Origin: Paraburkholderia fungorum | GTDB taxonomy: Bacteria > Pseudomonadota > Gammaproteobacteria > Burkholderiales > Burkholderiaceae | Assembly: GCF_900099835.1 (NCBI RefSeq) | Contig: NZ_FNKP01000002.1 | Span: 682,001 to 746,000, forward strand | Reading direction: 5' to 3' | DNA: 64,000 bases | Shown: one piece after another, positions 15,731 through 24,177 of the stretch | Position numbering within the stretch: position 1 is the stretch's first letter | Layout of the letters: each line of letters starts with the position of its first letter | Notes under the pieces: generated by a model | The model's input: the letters and a program-made list of their open reading frames with translations, nothing else | Told to the model about the DNA's origin: nothing | Database searches by the model: none | Program-made: the position numbers and the translations under genes

Positions 15731-16858
15731 ATGCGCTGTTCTAAACAGTCCTTTCAGCGGCAGTTCACGGCCGCTTCCGCTTTCGCATGCGCGCATTTAC
15801 AGCAGCGCCGTGTATGCACGCGATTCCTGTCGCTTCTGATCTGCGTGGTTTTCTGCATCGGTGCCGGCATGTCGCTGCCGGCGAGGGCGGATGGGAAAGT
15901 CTTGCGGGTTCTTGCATGGCCCGGTTATGCCGACGCCGACGTGGTAAAGACGTTCGAAGAGCGCTACCACGCCAGGGTGGAGGTGACGCTGGTCGATTCC
16001 GACGAAGCGCTGTGGGCCCAGATGCACGCTAAAGACGAGCCGGGCTTCGACGTGCTCGCGGCCAACACCGCAGAAATCCGCCGTTATACGCAGGCCGGTC
16101 TGCTTGCCCCGCTCGATCTGGGCAGCCTGCCGAACACGAAGAACCAGTTGCCGCGCTTCCAGGCGCGTTCGTCGATCGAAGGGCTCACGTCGGACGGTAA
16201 CGTTTACGCGATCCCGTTCACCTATTCGTCGATGGGCCTGATCTACGATCGCCGGCAGATTGCCGTTGCGCCGCACTCCATGCGCGAATTGTGGAACCCG
16301 CAATACCGCGGCAAGGTGCTCGACTTCAACAGCGCGCAGCACAATTTCTCGTTCACGGCGCTGGCGCTCGGTTATCCGCATCCGTTTCAACTCGACGACG
16401 CGCAAATCCGCGCGATTGCCCACAAGCTCGTCGATCTGCGCCGCAATCTGTTGACCTATTACACGTTGCCGGAAGAAGCGACCGCGTTCTTCATCCAGCA
16501 CAAGGTCGCGCTGATGTTCGGCAACTACGGCACGCAGCAGGTCGAACTGCTGCGCCGCGCGGGCGCGGATGTCGGTTATGTGATTCCCGACGAAGGCGTG
16601 CTCGCGTGGCTCGATTGCTGGTCGATGACGCGCGCGGCCACCGACCAGCCGCTCGCGCTCGCGTGGATCAATTACATGCTCGATCCGCAGGTGAACGCGT
16701 TGCTCACGCAACGGCAAGGCCTCGCCAACACGCTGACCGCGCCGGTCGACAGCAGCGGCAGTGGGCACATCGTGTGGATCGGCCCGGTGGAAAATATCCA
16801 GCGGCGTGAGGACCTGTGGGCCCGCATCGTCTCCGGCGATCGCTCGGAGCGTTTCTGA
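15731..16858 (+). CDS. PotD-like (spermidine/putrescine-type) periplasmic binding protein
   Basis: A periplasmic solute-binding protein of the PotD/NspS class. A hydrophobic signal (FLSLLICVVFCIGAG) precedes the mature part KVLRVLAWPGYADADVVKTF, where the LAWPGY segment is the family's first ligand-pocket strand. YAIPFTYSSMGLIYDRR and the Trp/Asp pair in LAWLDCW also fit. The start is uncertain: ATG at 15731 is the last one before the signal core, and GTG 15662 or ATGs 15692-15719 are possible. No transporter genes follow. Instead the stop overlaps the ATG of a membrane diguanylate cyclase (TGATG), which argues for a sensory rather than transport role, as with NspS and MbaA in Vibrio. Confidence 0.82.
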   Translation: MRCSKQSFQRQFTAASAFACAHLQQRRVCTRFLSLLICVVFCIGAGMSLPARADGKVLRVLAWPGYADADVVKTFEERYHARVEVTLVDSDEALWAQMHAKDEPGFDVLAANTAEIRRYTQAGLLAPLDLGSLPNTKNQLPRFQARSSIEGLTSDGNVYAIPFTYSSMGLIYDRRQIAVAPHSMRELWNPQYRGKVLDFNSAQHNFSFTALALGYPHPFQLDDAQIRAIAHKLVDLRRNLLTYYTLPEEATAFFIQHKVALMFGNYGTQQVELLRRAGADVGYVIPDEGVLAWLDCWSMTRAATDQPLALAWINYMLDPQVNALLTQRQGLANTLTAPVDSSGSGHIVWIGPVENIQRREDLWARIVSGDRSERF

Positions 16859-18675
16859 TGATCCGGCCAGGCCTGACCTTCAAGCTATCGGTGCTGCTTG
16901 CGTGCATCGGCGTGATCGCGTCGGGCGCGACCGGCTACTACGCGTACCGTGCCAATCGCACGATGCTGGTGAACGAAGCCGAACATAGCCTGCTGACCTC
17001 GACGGAATTGCTGGGGCAGCGCTTCTCCATCTCGATCGACGACGTCGGTGCGGATGCGCTGGTGCTCGCGACCATGCCGTCGTCGGCGAGTGTTGCCGAG
17101 ACCGACGACGGCGTCGGAGAAAACACCGGCCGCGAACGGCTCGCGCAGGTGTATGCGAGCTTCATGGTGCATCACCCGGAATATCTGCAGATCAGGTTGA
17201 TCACCAGGCAGCATTACGGGCTCGAGCTGATCCGTTTCGACCGCGACGCGGACGGCCTCGTGCGGGTGCAAGGCAACGATCTGCAGGAAAAAGGCCAGTT
17301 CGCGTACGTGTTCGACACGCTGGCGTTTTCGCCCGGCCGTGTTTATACGTCGCCGATTTCGGTCAATCACGAATACGGCGCGCACGGCGCCGAGGGCAAG
17401 CCGACGCTGCGGCTCGGCACGCCGGTGGCCGACGCGAACGGCACGGTGGTGGGCGTGGTCGTGATCGACATCGATCTGGCCGGTATGCTCAAGCGCTTGC
17501 AGAGCGATTTGCCGAGCGACTACCAGGTCTATCTCGCCAACGAATGGGGCGACTTCCTGGTTCATCCCGACCCGTCGAAAACCTTCGGCTTCGACCGTGG
17601 CCGGCGGGTGCTGATGCAGGACAGTTTCTCCGTGACGAAGCCGCTGTTCGATCAGTCGCAAAGCGAGGTGCTGGTCAATGGGCTGTCGGGGCCGCAGCAG
17701 GCGGCCGGTCAGGTTCTCGCGTTCGTGCGCCGGCCGTTTGGCGGTTCCGAGGGCAACCGCTTTATCGTGCTCGGCATCGCGAAGCCGCTGGAAGACGTGT
17801 TGTCGGGTGCGCATGTGCTGGGCGAGAGAATTATCCGCATGGTGCTGATTTTCAGCTGCCTCTCGGTGTTGCTGGCGATCGTGGCCGCGCGCGCGGTGAC
17901 CAAGCCGCTGCATATTCTTGCGCACGCCGCGACCCATCTGTTCGCCGAGCACGCGATGCATACGCTGCCGCTCAAACGCACCGATGAAATCGGCGTGCTG
18001 GCGCGCTGTTTCGATCGTCTGCGGCGCGAGATCAAAGGGCAGATGGATGTGCTGCACAACAAGCAGCGAGAACTCGTGCACCTCGCCACGCACGACACGC
18101 TCACCGGTTTGCCGAACCGCATGCTGTTCATGCAGAAGCTCGAAAGCGCAATCGAGCAGGCGTCGCGGCGCGAGGAAGGGCTGGCCGTGCTGTTCGTCGA
18201 CCTGGACCGCTTCAAGCAGATCAACGACCAGTTCGGTCACTCGATCGGCGACAAGGTGTTGTCGGCGGTCGCGCGGCGGCTCAAGCAGGGGCTCTTTACC
18301 GACGATGTCGTGGCGCGGCTCGGCGGCGACGAGTTCATCGTGCTGATCGAAGGGCCGCGCGTCGCGCAGGCCGTGCCCAGCATTGCATCGCGCATCATGA
18401 ACACGTTGAACGAACCGCTGGTGATGGACGGTCACCGCATGACGGTGGGCGCGAGCATCGGCATCAGCCAGTTCCCCGACGACAGCGGCACGGCCGAGGA
18501 GCTGCTGCTCAATGCCGACGCAGCGATGTACGCGGCGAAATCCGGTGGACGCTGCGGATATCTGCGCTATCAGGACGTACTCGAAGCGCGTTTGCGCGAA
18601 CAGATGGAGCTTGCCGCGCGAGCCCACGCCGGCGAGGACGTGACCCAGGGTCGCGAGGCCGAACCGACGGCCTGA
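16858..18675 (+). CDS. Membrane diguanylate cyclase (periplasmic sensor-HAMP-GGDEF)
   Basis: 605 residues. TM1 lies at about 7-28, followed by a periplasmic sensor of dCache size (about 35-320), TM2 (about 325-345), HAMP (about 345-400) and a C-terminal GGDEF domain. The active-site loop RLGGDEF is intact (489-493), so synthesis of c-di-GMP from two GTP is expected. The usual inhibitory RxxD, five residues before the motif, reads FTDD, so product inhibition at the I-site is probably lost. No EAL domain is present. The ATG at 16858 overlaps the stop of the PotD-like gene, so the two are translationally coupled. The inferred role is a polyamine-type ligand, bound by the upstream protein, tuning c-di-GMP. 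Confidence 0.9.
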   Translation: MIRPGLTFKLSVLLACIGVIASGATGYYAYRANRTMLVNEAEHSLLTSTELLGQRFSISIDDVGADALVLATMPSSASVAETDDGVGENTGRERLAQVYASFMVHHPEYLQIRLITRQHYGLELIRFDRDADGLVRVQGNDLQEKGQFAYVFDTLAFSPGRVYTSPISVNHEYGAHGAEGKPTLRLGTPVADANGTVVGVVVIDIDLAGMLKRLQSDLPSDYQVYLANEWGDFLVHPDPSKTFGFDRGRRVLMQDSFSVTKPLFDQSQSEVLVNGLSGPQQAAGQVLAFVRRPFGGSEGNRFIVLGIAKPLEDVLSGAHVLGERIIRMVLIFSCLSVLLAIVAARAVTKPLHILAHAATHLFAEHAMHTLPLKRTDEIGVLARCFDRLRREIKGQMDVLHNKQRELVHLATHDTLTGLPNRMLFMQKLESAIEQASRREEGLAVLFVDLDRFKQINDQFGHSIGDKVLSAVARRLKQGLFTDDVVARLGGDEFIVLIEGPRVAQAVPSIASRIMNTLNEPLVMDGHRMTVGASIGISQFPDDSGTAEELLLNADAAMYAAKSGGRCGYLRYQDVLEARLREQMELAARAHAGEDVTQGREAEPTA

Positions 18676-18724
18676 TGCATCGACCGCGCGCGGGACTCAC
18701 CAGCTAACCGGCAAGAAAAACGCG

Positions 18725-19858
18725 TCAGACGATTCGCGCTCCGCTGCGATACGTCGCGCGCGGAACCGGCAGTGAATCGAGCATGGTCACTCGCACGAAG
18801 TCGGCGCGCAAACCCGCTTCGATCGCGCCGCGATCATCCAGCCCGGCCGTGCGAGCCGGTTCGGCGGAGACGGTAGCCAGCGCGTGCGGCAGGCTCCAGC
18901 CGGCCTTGTCGACCAGCTCGAAGACGGCGGTCATCAAACTCGACGGCACGTAATCGGACGAGAGGATATCGAGCAGGCCGGCTTTCGCCAGTTCGAGCGC
19001 CGACACGTTGCCTGCATGCGAGCCGCCGCGCACGATATTCGGCGCGCCCATGATCGTCGAAATGCCGTGCGCGTGCGCGGCCTCGGCGGCAATGCGGGTG
19101 GTCGGGAATTCGGCCAGCACCACACCTTCCGCGCGGGCCTGTTCGACGTGCTCGATCAGCGTGTCGTCGTGGCTCGCCACCGGAATGCCAAGCCGCTTGC
19201 AGCGCGCGACGATCTCGCTGCGATGCGCGTCGGCGTAACGTTCCTGCTCGATCGACAACTCGGCCAGCGCGTTCTCGACGTGTTCGTCGCTCAGCTTGCC
19301 GTGGCGCTCCTGGAAGCGGCGCCATTGTTCGCGGTCGTGCCATTGACGCTGACCGGGCGTGTGGTCCATCACCGAAGCAAGGCGCAGCAGCGGATGCGTG
19401 CACAGCGCATCGAACATGTCGACCACGTCGGCGGAGGCGATTTCACAGCGCAGATGCAGGAAGTGTTCGGCACGCAGCAGCTTGCGCGCGGACAGCCGGT
19501 TCAGCGAAGCGGCGCATTGCATTTGCAGATCGCGGCCACGCAATCCGGCATTCGCGCGCGAACCGATCGCGAGCGCGTCGAATACGGTGGTGATGCCGGC
19601 GGCCGCTACCTGCGCATCGTGGATCACGAATGCGGCGTCGGTATTCCATTGCACGCCGGGGCGCGGCGCGAGATGTTTTTCGAGGTTGTCCGTATGCAGT
19701 TCGATCAGACCGGGCAACAGATAATCGCCATCCCAATCTTCCGCTTCGCGCGCGGCAGTCGTGCCGCGTTCTACATCGCGAATCACGCCGTCTTCGACGC
19801 GAAGCACGCCGGTGAAAACCTCGTCTCGCGTCACGATGCGGGCGTTCCTGATCAGCAT
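18725..19858 (-). CDS. phnM: Ribose methylphosphonate triphosphate diphosphohydrolase PhnM
   Basis: A 377-residue amidohydrolase-superfamily enzyme matching PhnM of the carbon-phosphorus lyase pathway, which removes pyrophosphate from alpha-D-ribose 1-methylphosphonate 5-triphosphate. Recognised by the opening MLIRNARIVTRDEVFTG, the metal-site segment LPGLIELHTDNLEKHL and later PNIVRGGSHAGNV. I chose ATG 19858; an upstream in-frame start at 19933 adds a poor 25-residue extension. No phnG-L genes are in the window; only DUF1045 is adjacent, and divergent. Confidence 0.9.
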   Translation of the reverse strand: MLIRNARIVTRDEVFTGVLRVEDGVIRDVERGTTAAREAEDWDGDYLLPGLIELHTDNLEKHLAPRPGVQWNTDAAFVIHDAQVAAAGITTVFDALAIGSRANAGLRGRDLQMQCAASLNRLSARKLLRAEHFLHLRCEIASADVVDMFDALCTHPLLRLASVMDHTPGQRQWHDREQWRRFQERHGKLSDEHVENALAELSIEQERYADAHRSEIVARCKRLGIPVASHDDTLIEHVEQARAEGVVLAEFPTTRIAAEAAHAHGISTIMGAPNIVRGGSHAGNVSALELAKAGLLDILSSDYVPSSLMTAVFELVDKAGWSLPHALATVSAEPARTAGLDDRGAIEAGLRADFVRVTMLDSLPVPRATYRSGARIV

Positions 19859-20084
19859 CGAATGGGCTCCGTAGTCAGCCGGGTTTGAGTGCGCCCGCCG
19901 GGTTTTATTCTGGAGAATGGCATGGTGTGCCACTCGATTTAATGCGTCATTCTAGTGCCGTTTCAAACTTTCATCGCGACTCGCCCGCACTACAATGCAC
20001 GTCATCGTGATGAATCGAACGTAGGAATAACCGCACCATGATATCGAACCGCAACGCGCGAACTGCTCTCGTGGAGCACGCCCG

Positions 20085-20819
20085 ATGAGCGACGTGACGT
20101 GGAGTGACGGCGCGCGTTTCGCCGTGTATTACGCGCCGTCGCATGAGTCGGCATGGTGGCGTGCCGGTTCGACGTGGCTCGGTCGCGATGCGCAAAGCGG
20201 CATGGCATGCGTGCCGCCGCAACCGGCGGGCTTGCAACGTCCGTTGATGGAATTGACCGAAGCGCCGCGTCGATATGGATGGCATGGCACGCTCGTCGCG
20301 CCGTTCCGGCTGGCTGATGGCGCGACGCAGCACGACGTGCTGGCCGCGACGCGGGAATGGGCGGCGACGCAACGCCCGTTCGCGTTGCCGGTTGAGGCGG
20401 CCACGTTAGGCGAATTCGTCGCGTTGCGCCCGGTGGATCAGTGCGGTGAAGCAAACGTTCGCGCAGTGGCGACTAGCGCGTTGCAAGCGCTCGATGCATT
20501 GCGCGCGAAACCGTCGGCGGCCGATCTTGCGCGACGTCTCGCCGCGCCGCTCAGCGAGCGTCAACGTGAATTGCTGATCGAGTGGGGCTATCCGTATGTG
20601 TTCGACGAATTCCGTTTTCACATGACGCTTTCCAACTCGCTCGCGGATGCTGGCGAACGCACGGCGCTGGTTGCGTGGTGGCAAGCGCAAACGCCGGCGC
20701 TGGGACCGCTGACTGTCGATCATGCCGCGCTGTTCGTCGAACCGTCGCCTGGTGAGCCGTTCGTGTTGTGGCAGCGCGTGCCGTTCCAGAGCGACGCGCC
20801 GGGCCACGAAATGAAATAG
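20085..20819 (+). CDS. DUF1045 protein (phosphonate-associated phosphoesterase-like)
   Basis: A 244-residue DUF1045 protein. This family has a 2H-phosphoesterase-like fold and is typically encoded in phn operons, so it is annotated as a phosphonate-metabolism protein. Two HxT-type motifs are seen: YGWHGTLVAPF near residue 64 and FRFHMTLSNSL near residue 181. The gene is divergent from phnM with 226 bp between. The exact reaction is not established; cyclic phosphate chemistry on a ribose-phosphonate intermediate is a reasonable inference. Confidence 0.85.
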   Translation: MSDVTWSDGARFAVYYAPSHESAWWRAGSTWLGRDAQSGMACVPPQPAGLQRPLMELTEAPRRYGWHGTLVAPFRLADGATQHDVLAATREWAATQRPFALPVEAATLGEFVALRPVDQCGEANVRAVATSALQALDALRAKPSAADLARRLAAPLSERQRELLIEWGYPYVFDEFRFHMTLSNSLADAGERTALVAWWQAQTPALGPLTVDHAALFVEPSPGEPFVLWQRVPFQSDAPGHEMK

Positions 20820-20893
20820 CGACGCGGGTTTTCAAAGCCCGAAGCGGTTGTTCAGTACCGCGCCACTTCGAAGCCGGGCAAAAACTGTATATA

Positions 20894-20916
20894 CTGTTTA
20901 TATCGATGATAAACAG
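20894..20916. promoter_or_regulatory. Inverted repeat just upstream of the Lys/Ala-rich gene
   Basis: CTGTTTAT (20894-20901) and ATAAACAG (20909-20916) form an 8-bp perfect inverted repeat with a seven-base spacer, 10 bp before the ATG at 20926. It overlaps an AT-rich promoter-like stretch (TGTATATACTG). Possible operator or 5'UTR hairpin that could hide the ribosome site. Confidence 0.4.
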
Positions 20917-20925
20917 AAGCTGACA

Positions 20926-21387
20926 ATGACCGAACCGACCATTAAAAAACCGACAAAGAAAACTTTCCATTTCCCGAAGGCGGCTGAGAACGTCCCCGCT
21001 GAAAAGAAGGAAGTCGTAGCGAGCGCCCCGGTTGTGGAATCGCCCAAAAAATCGGCAACCGTGAAAAAATCGGCAACCGTCAAGAAAGCCGCGAAAAAAG
21101 TCGAGGCCGGCCCGACGATCAGAAAGGCGGTTAAATCCAGTCCGGTTGTCAAAGCGAAACGCGCGAAGAAGGACAAGGTTGTCCGCGACAGTTTCACGAT
21201 GCCGAAATCCGATTACGAAAAAATCGCAGCGCTCAAGCTTAAGTGCGAGGAAGCGGGCGTGTCGGTCAAGAAGAGCGAACTGTTGCGCGCGGGTCTGCTG
21301 ATGCTCGAAGCGGCTTCGCCGAAGCGATTGCTGGCGGCGGTGTCGGCGGTGGAGCAGGTCAAGACTGGGCGTCCTGCTAAATCCTGA
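20926..21387 (+). CDS. Lys/Ala/Val-rich protein with C-terminal DNA-binding-like domain
   Basis: 153 residues in two parts. Residues 1-90 are strongly basic and low complexity, with a repeated KKSATV and many Lys-Lys-Ala clusters like a histone-H1 tail. The C-terminal about 60 residues (DSFTMPKSDYEKIAALKLKC, then KKSELLRAGLLML) look like a compact ribbon-helix-helix-type fold: a short strand with two helices. A nucleoid-binding or plasmid-partition-like accessory role is inferred. ATG 20926 is preferred over an earlier in-frame start inside the promoter region. The GC of the first half is lower than that of its neighbours. Confidence 0.7.
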   Translation: MTEPTIKKPTKKTFHFPKAAENVPAEKKEVVASAPVVESPKKSATVKKSATVKKAAKKVEAGPTIRKAVKSSPVVKAKRAKKDKVVRDSFTMPKSDYEKIAALKLKCEEAGVSVKKSELLRAGLLMLEAASPKRLLAAVSAVEQVKTGRPAKS

Positions 21388-21467
21388 CTTGGCGGAGTGC
21401 GGGAGCCGCCGTCATGGGCGGCGCTTCGCTGCAAATAAGTGAGTTTGTTCCGGGCGCTCGTCGAATT

Positions 21468-21734
21468 TTACGAGTGCCGCTTTGCATGGCCGTTGATTGC
21501 TCCATCAACAGGATAGCGGCCTTCAAACGTCTGGTGCATCCGCTTCAATAGCGAGATGTACCGCTGCCCCTCTACCGTATGAACGGTTTGCGCCGCGATG
21601 GCGTTCGCCTCGTCCCAGAGCCTTTCGAATTTGTCGCGCGCGGCATCCGTTGGCATTTTCGACGCCATCAGATCGGCAAAGTCCTGGTCGATGGCTTCGG
21701 GTGTTCGCGCGGGCGGTGGCGTTTTATCAGGCAT
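21468..21734 (-). CDS. Small hypothetical protein
   Basis: An 88-residue acidic-basic mixed helical protein (DQDFADLMASKMPTDAARDK, then a second helix KFERLWDEANAIAAQTV). No signal peptide, no membrane segment, no motif I recognise. The composition and regular amphipathic helices suggest a real gene. It is convergent with the Lys/Ala-rich gene and separate from the Nudix gene upstream. Confidence 0.55.
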   Translation of the reverse strand: MPDKTPPPARTPEAIDQDFADLMASKMPTDAARDKFERLWDEANAIAAQTVHTVEGQRYISLLKRMHQTFEGRYPVDGAINGHAKRHS

Positions 21735-22108
21735 CTCGCGTCTACTCGAAAACAGGTTGAGATTGGCGTGGCGTCGAAAGCGGGACGAATGAACATTGCA
21801 GCGCAGCTTTCTTCAGCAAGCGGGCACCAATGTCTGTCATCGTTTCGTCATAAAAGTGCAAGACTCGCTTTTCAAAACCGGCGCTAATCAAAAAGAATAG
21901 TACGGAGATGTCGATCACGAAAAATATAACGTGTCGTTTCTGTGCTGGGGAAATGCTGCGAGAAGCGTAACGGCCGGAGCCTTGCTTCGAGAATGGGCCG
22001 GGTGCCGGTTCTGGCAGTTGCGCTCCGGCGTTGTGGATCGGGATGTGCTTGCGTCGAAAAGCCTGCTTGAATAAAGCGGTCAAGATACGCCGCGTGCTGC
22101 GGACGCTG
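21735..22108. other. Intergenic region, no confident gene
   Basis: About 370 bp. One leftward frame at 21742-22083 contains a hydrophobic stretch (HVIFFVIDISVLFFLISAGF) but its start region is Pro-rich and unsupported, so I do not call it a gene. No terminator or repeat stands out. Confidence 0.4.
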
Positions 22109-22564
22109 CTATCCGCAGAAAATCGAGTCCTTGTGAGCGGCCCGTAGGTTGCGAACGAAAGCCTGCGTCCGCTGATAACGACTTGCCGTTCGAGGCTCCT
22201 GCAGGGCGCTCAACGACAGGATCTCGATAATTCCCCGCGTACAGGTACTGGTTGCGTAGTGACGGACGTCCGCCACCTTGACCCAACGGCAGTGCGTAAT
22301 TTCGTTGTCTGGAACCGGCGTTTGATCTTCGTGGATATTCGCAACGAAAACGTGATGACACGTGCGAACGCCAGCGAAGTTAAATAGATATCGCATGTCT
22401 AACGCGAGCAGGCCGGTTTCTTCCATCAACTCGCGCGATGCCGCGCCTTGCAAGCTTTCGCCACTGGACGCTTTGCCGCCCGGCAACGACCATCGCGAGC
22501 CTTCCTTGCTCACCAGCAGAATTCTCGCGCCAAGCTGACAAACGACGGTCGCTCGCTGTTTCAC
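22109..22564 (-). CDS. Nudix hydrolase
   Basis: A 151-residue Nudix-family pyrophosphohydrolase. The Nudix box is complete, GKASSGESLQGAASREL then MEETGL, matching Gx5Ex7REUxEExGU, so Mg-dependent hydrolysis of a nucleoside-diphosphate-linked substrate is expected. It starts with GTG at 22564 after a GGAAGAG site. There is no extra domain to specify the substrate; housecleaning (8-oxo-dGTP or diadenosine polyphosphate type) is possible. It is monocistronic. Confidence 0.88.
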   Translation of the reverse strand: MKQRATVVCQLGARILLVSKEGSRWSLPGGKASSGESLQGAASRELMEETGLLALDMRYLFNFAGVRTCHHVFVANIHEDQTPVPDNEITHCRWVKVADVRHYATSTCTRGIIEILSLSALQEPRTASRYQRTQAFVRNLRAAHKDSIFCG

Positions 22565-22849
22565 TTTGTCTCTTCCATGATTGGTGCGCCTGCTGAATTC
22601 GTATTATTCCGTCGTCGTCACGAGGCTTGTCGGGGGAATATCGAACTAGGGAAGATGGTGGTTGGCTAATGTGACATTCGTGTGGCGTCGCGCCCTGAAA
22701 CGAGGCTTTTCCGCAGATTTCGCCTGTAAATCGAGCATCCCTTTGGACTTTCTCGGTTTAGCACCCAGTGAGTCGAGCCTGAATTTATTCTGGTTGCTTT
22801 AATATGCCTTCTGTTATTGCGCTCCCAGTTCGCGATGGAAGAAGGTGAC

Positions 22850-23752
22850 ATGACTTCGCGTCCCCATCCCGCTGACGATCAGAATACTTCGCAGCCGCCT
22901 CGCGTGGGCCGGGCAGAGGGCTGTATTGCACCGGCTACATCGATTGGCGACGCTTTCAATATTCTTTCTTCTGCGGCGACTGGCGAAGCACTCAAGAGAG
23001 TTCGCGAACTCAACTCAAACTCGGAACCCGAAGTCCTGCACAAGCTGCGTGTTGCATTGCGTCGACTGCGAACGCTGTGGTGGGTGTTTCAGCCCTTGCT
23101 CGACAAGCAGGACGCCAGGTCTCATCGCGGCGAATTCAAGTCGCTGGCAGCGGCTGCCGGGAAAACACGAGACTGGGACGTGTTGCGCGAATTGCTGTCG
23201 GCAGCGCCGTCGGGCGATTCTTTCGAAGCGTTGATCGCGCGCGTCGACCAGCATCGAAGCAGCGCGCTCGCATTCAGCAACCGGATCATCGGCAACGCCG
23301 GTGTCGAACGGATTGTCGAGCACGCGGTGCGGGTCGCGCGAAATCAGATCGAGGCTCAGACTACGCCCATGCGCCTCGATGAGTTCGCGACGACGCGCGC
23401 CGGGCGGGCAGAGGTGATGTTAAAGAAGCGCATCAAACGCGTTGCTTCCAACCCGAACGCGGACTATGCCGATCTTCATGAAATACGCATTGCTGGAAAG
23501 CGATTGCGATATTCGCTCGAATTTTTAGCGCCGGTGCTCGACGGTCATTATGTGGCGACGATTGAACGGCTCGCGCAAGTTCAGCAGCAACTTGGCGATT
23601 TGAACGATCTGGTAACGGGCGAAACTTTGCTTCGCGAATATGCGTTCCAACTGGGCGAATCGCATGCGTCGAAGAAAGCGATTAAATATCTGGAGGAGCA
23701 GCAGCGACTGCGGAAAATCGCTGCGCACGACATGCTGCGAGCCAACTTTTAA
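22850..23752 (+). CDS. CHAD domain protein
   Basis: A 300-residue protein formed almost wholly by a CHAD helical domain. It shows the two basic helix motifs typical of the family, VLHKLRVALRRLRTLWWVF (about 63-82) and LHEIRIAGKRLRYSLEF (about 205-221). CHAD proteins bind inorganic polyphosphate through conserved Lys/Arg/His faces and often localise to polyP granules. There is no CYTH domain, so it is a binding protein rather than a triphosphatase. ATG 22850 follows a GAAGG site; a start at 22835 is possible. An orphan PstS lies 400 bp downstream, a suggestive phosphate context. Confidence 0.87.
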   Translation: MTSRPHPADDQNTSQPPRVGRAEGCIAPATSIGDAFNILSSAATGEALKRVRELNSNSEPEVLHKLRVALRRLRTLWWVFQPLLDKQDARSHRGEFKSLAAAAGKTRDWDVLRELLSAAPSGDSFEALIARVDQHRSSALAFSNRIIGNAGVERIVEHAVRVARNQIEAQTTPMRLDEFATTRAGRAEVMLKKRIKRVASNPNADYADLHEIRIAGKRLRYSLEFLAPVLDGHYVATIERLAQVQQQLGDLNDLVTGETLLREYAFQLGESHASKKAIKYLEEQQRLRKIAAHDMLRANF

Positions 23753-23770
23753 TGCATCGTCAAAACTTTT

Positions 23771-24019
23771 TTATGGCAATACCCCGCCTGTTGCCCGGCG
23801 CTTTTTCGACTGAACGCCGTTCGACTCGACACGGCGTGCGAGATCGGTGAGAAGCCATCGGGCCACCACGTCCGGCCTGTTCATGTCATGACTCGCAAAC
23901 TTTATTTCATTGTCGAAGTAGACGATAACCGTACCGTTCATCACGCGATATCGACCTCGAAACACGGTGCCATTGAGTTCAATTTCGATTCCCTTGGCTG
24001 TTTCATAATCTTCGACCAT
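23771..24019 (-). CDS. Small hypothetical protein
   Basis: 82 residues, predicted as an all-beta N-terminal half (IEIELNGTVFRGRYRVMNG then TVIVYFDNEIKFAS) followed by one helix (DVVARWLLTDLARRVES) and a basic tail. ATG with a GGAG site six bases upstream. Not a family I can name. It is convergent with the CHAD gene at 19 bp. It looks like a genuine small cytosolic protein. Confidence 0.6.
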   Translation of the reverse strand: MVEDYETAKGIEIELNGTVFRGRYRVMNGTVIVYFDNEIKFASHDMNRPDVVARWLLTDLARRVESNGVQSKKRRATGGVLP

Positions 24020-24177
24020 TGACTCCGCTCTGTTTAATTTTTTGAGGCATGGAACTTACCTAAGCGGATGTCGTACGTCAATGATTAAGGTGTAAAGTTC
24101 CTTACATTTTTTTCTCGAACGGAAGATCGCGAGTCAAACGCGGGATTTCGATTTCCTATTCGCTTCCTTTTGATGTG

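Noticed and set aside
16885..18627. Leftward frame of 580 codons across the diguanylate cyclase gene
   Set aside because: His/Arg-rich composition typical of antisense frames in GC-rich DNA; the rightward frame has complete GGDEF motifs.
20884..20902. LexA (SOS) box near CTGTATATACTG
   Set aside because: The left half resembles a LexA half-site, but the right half lacks CAG at the proper distance; the neighbouring CTGTTTAT/ATAAACAG repeat is the clearer symmetry.
21742..22083. 113-codon leftward frame with a hydrophobic stretch
   Set aside because: Single hydrophobic segment inside otherwise poor composition and no ribosome site; left as unassigned.
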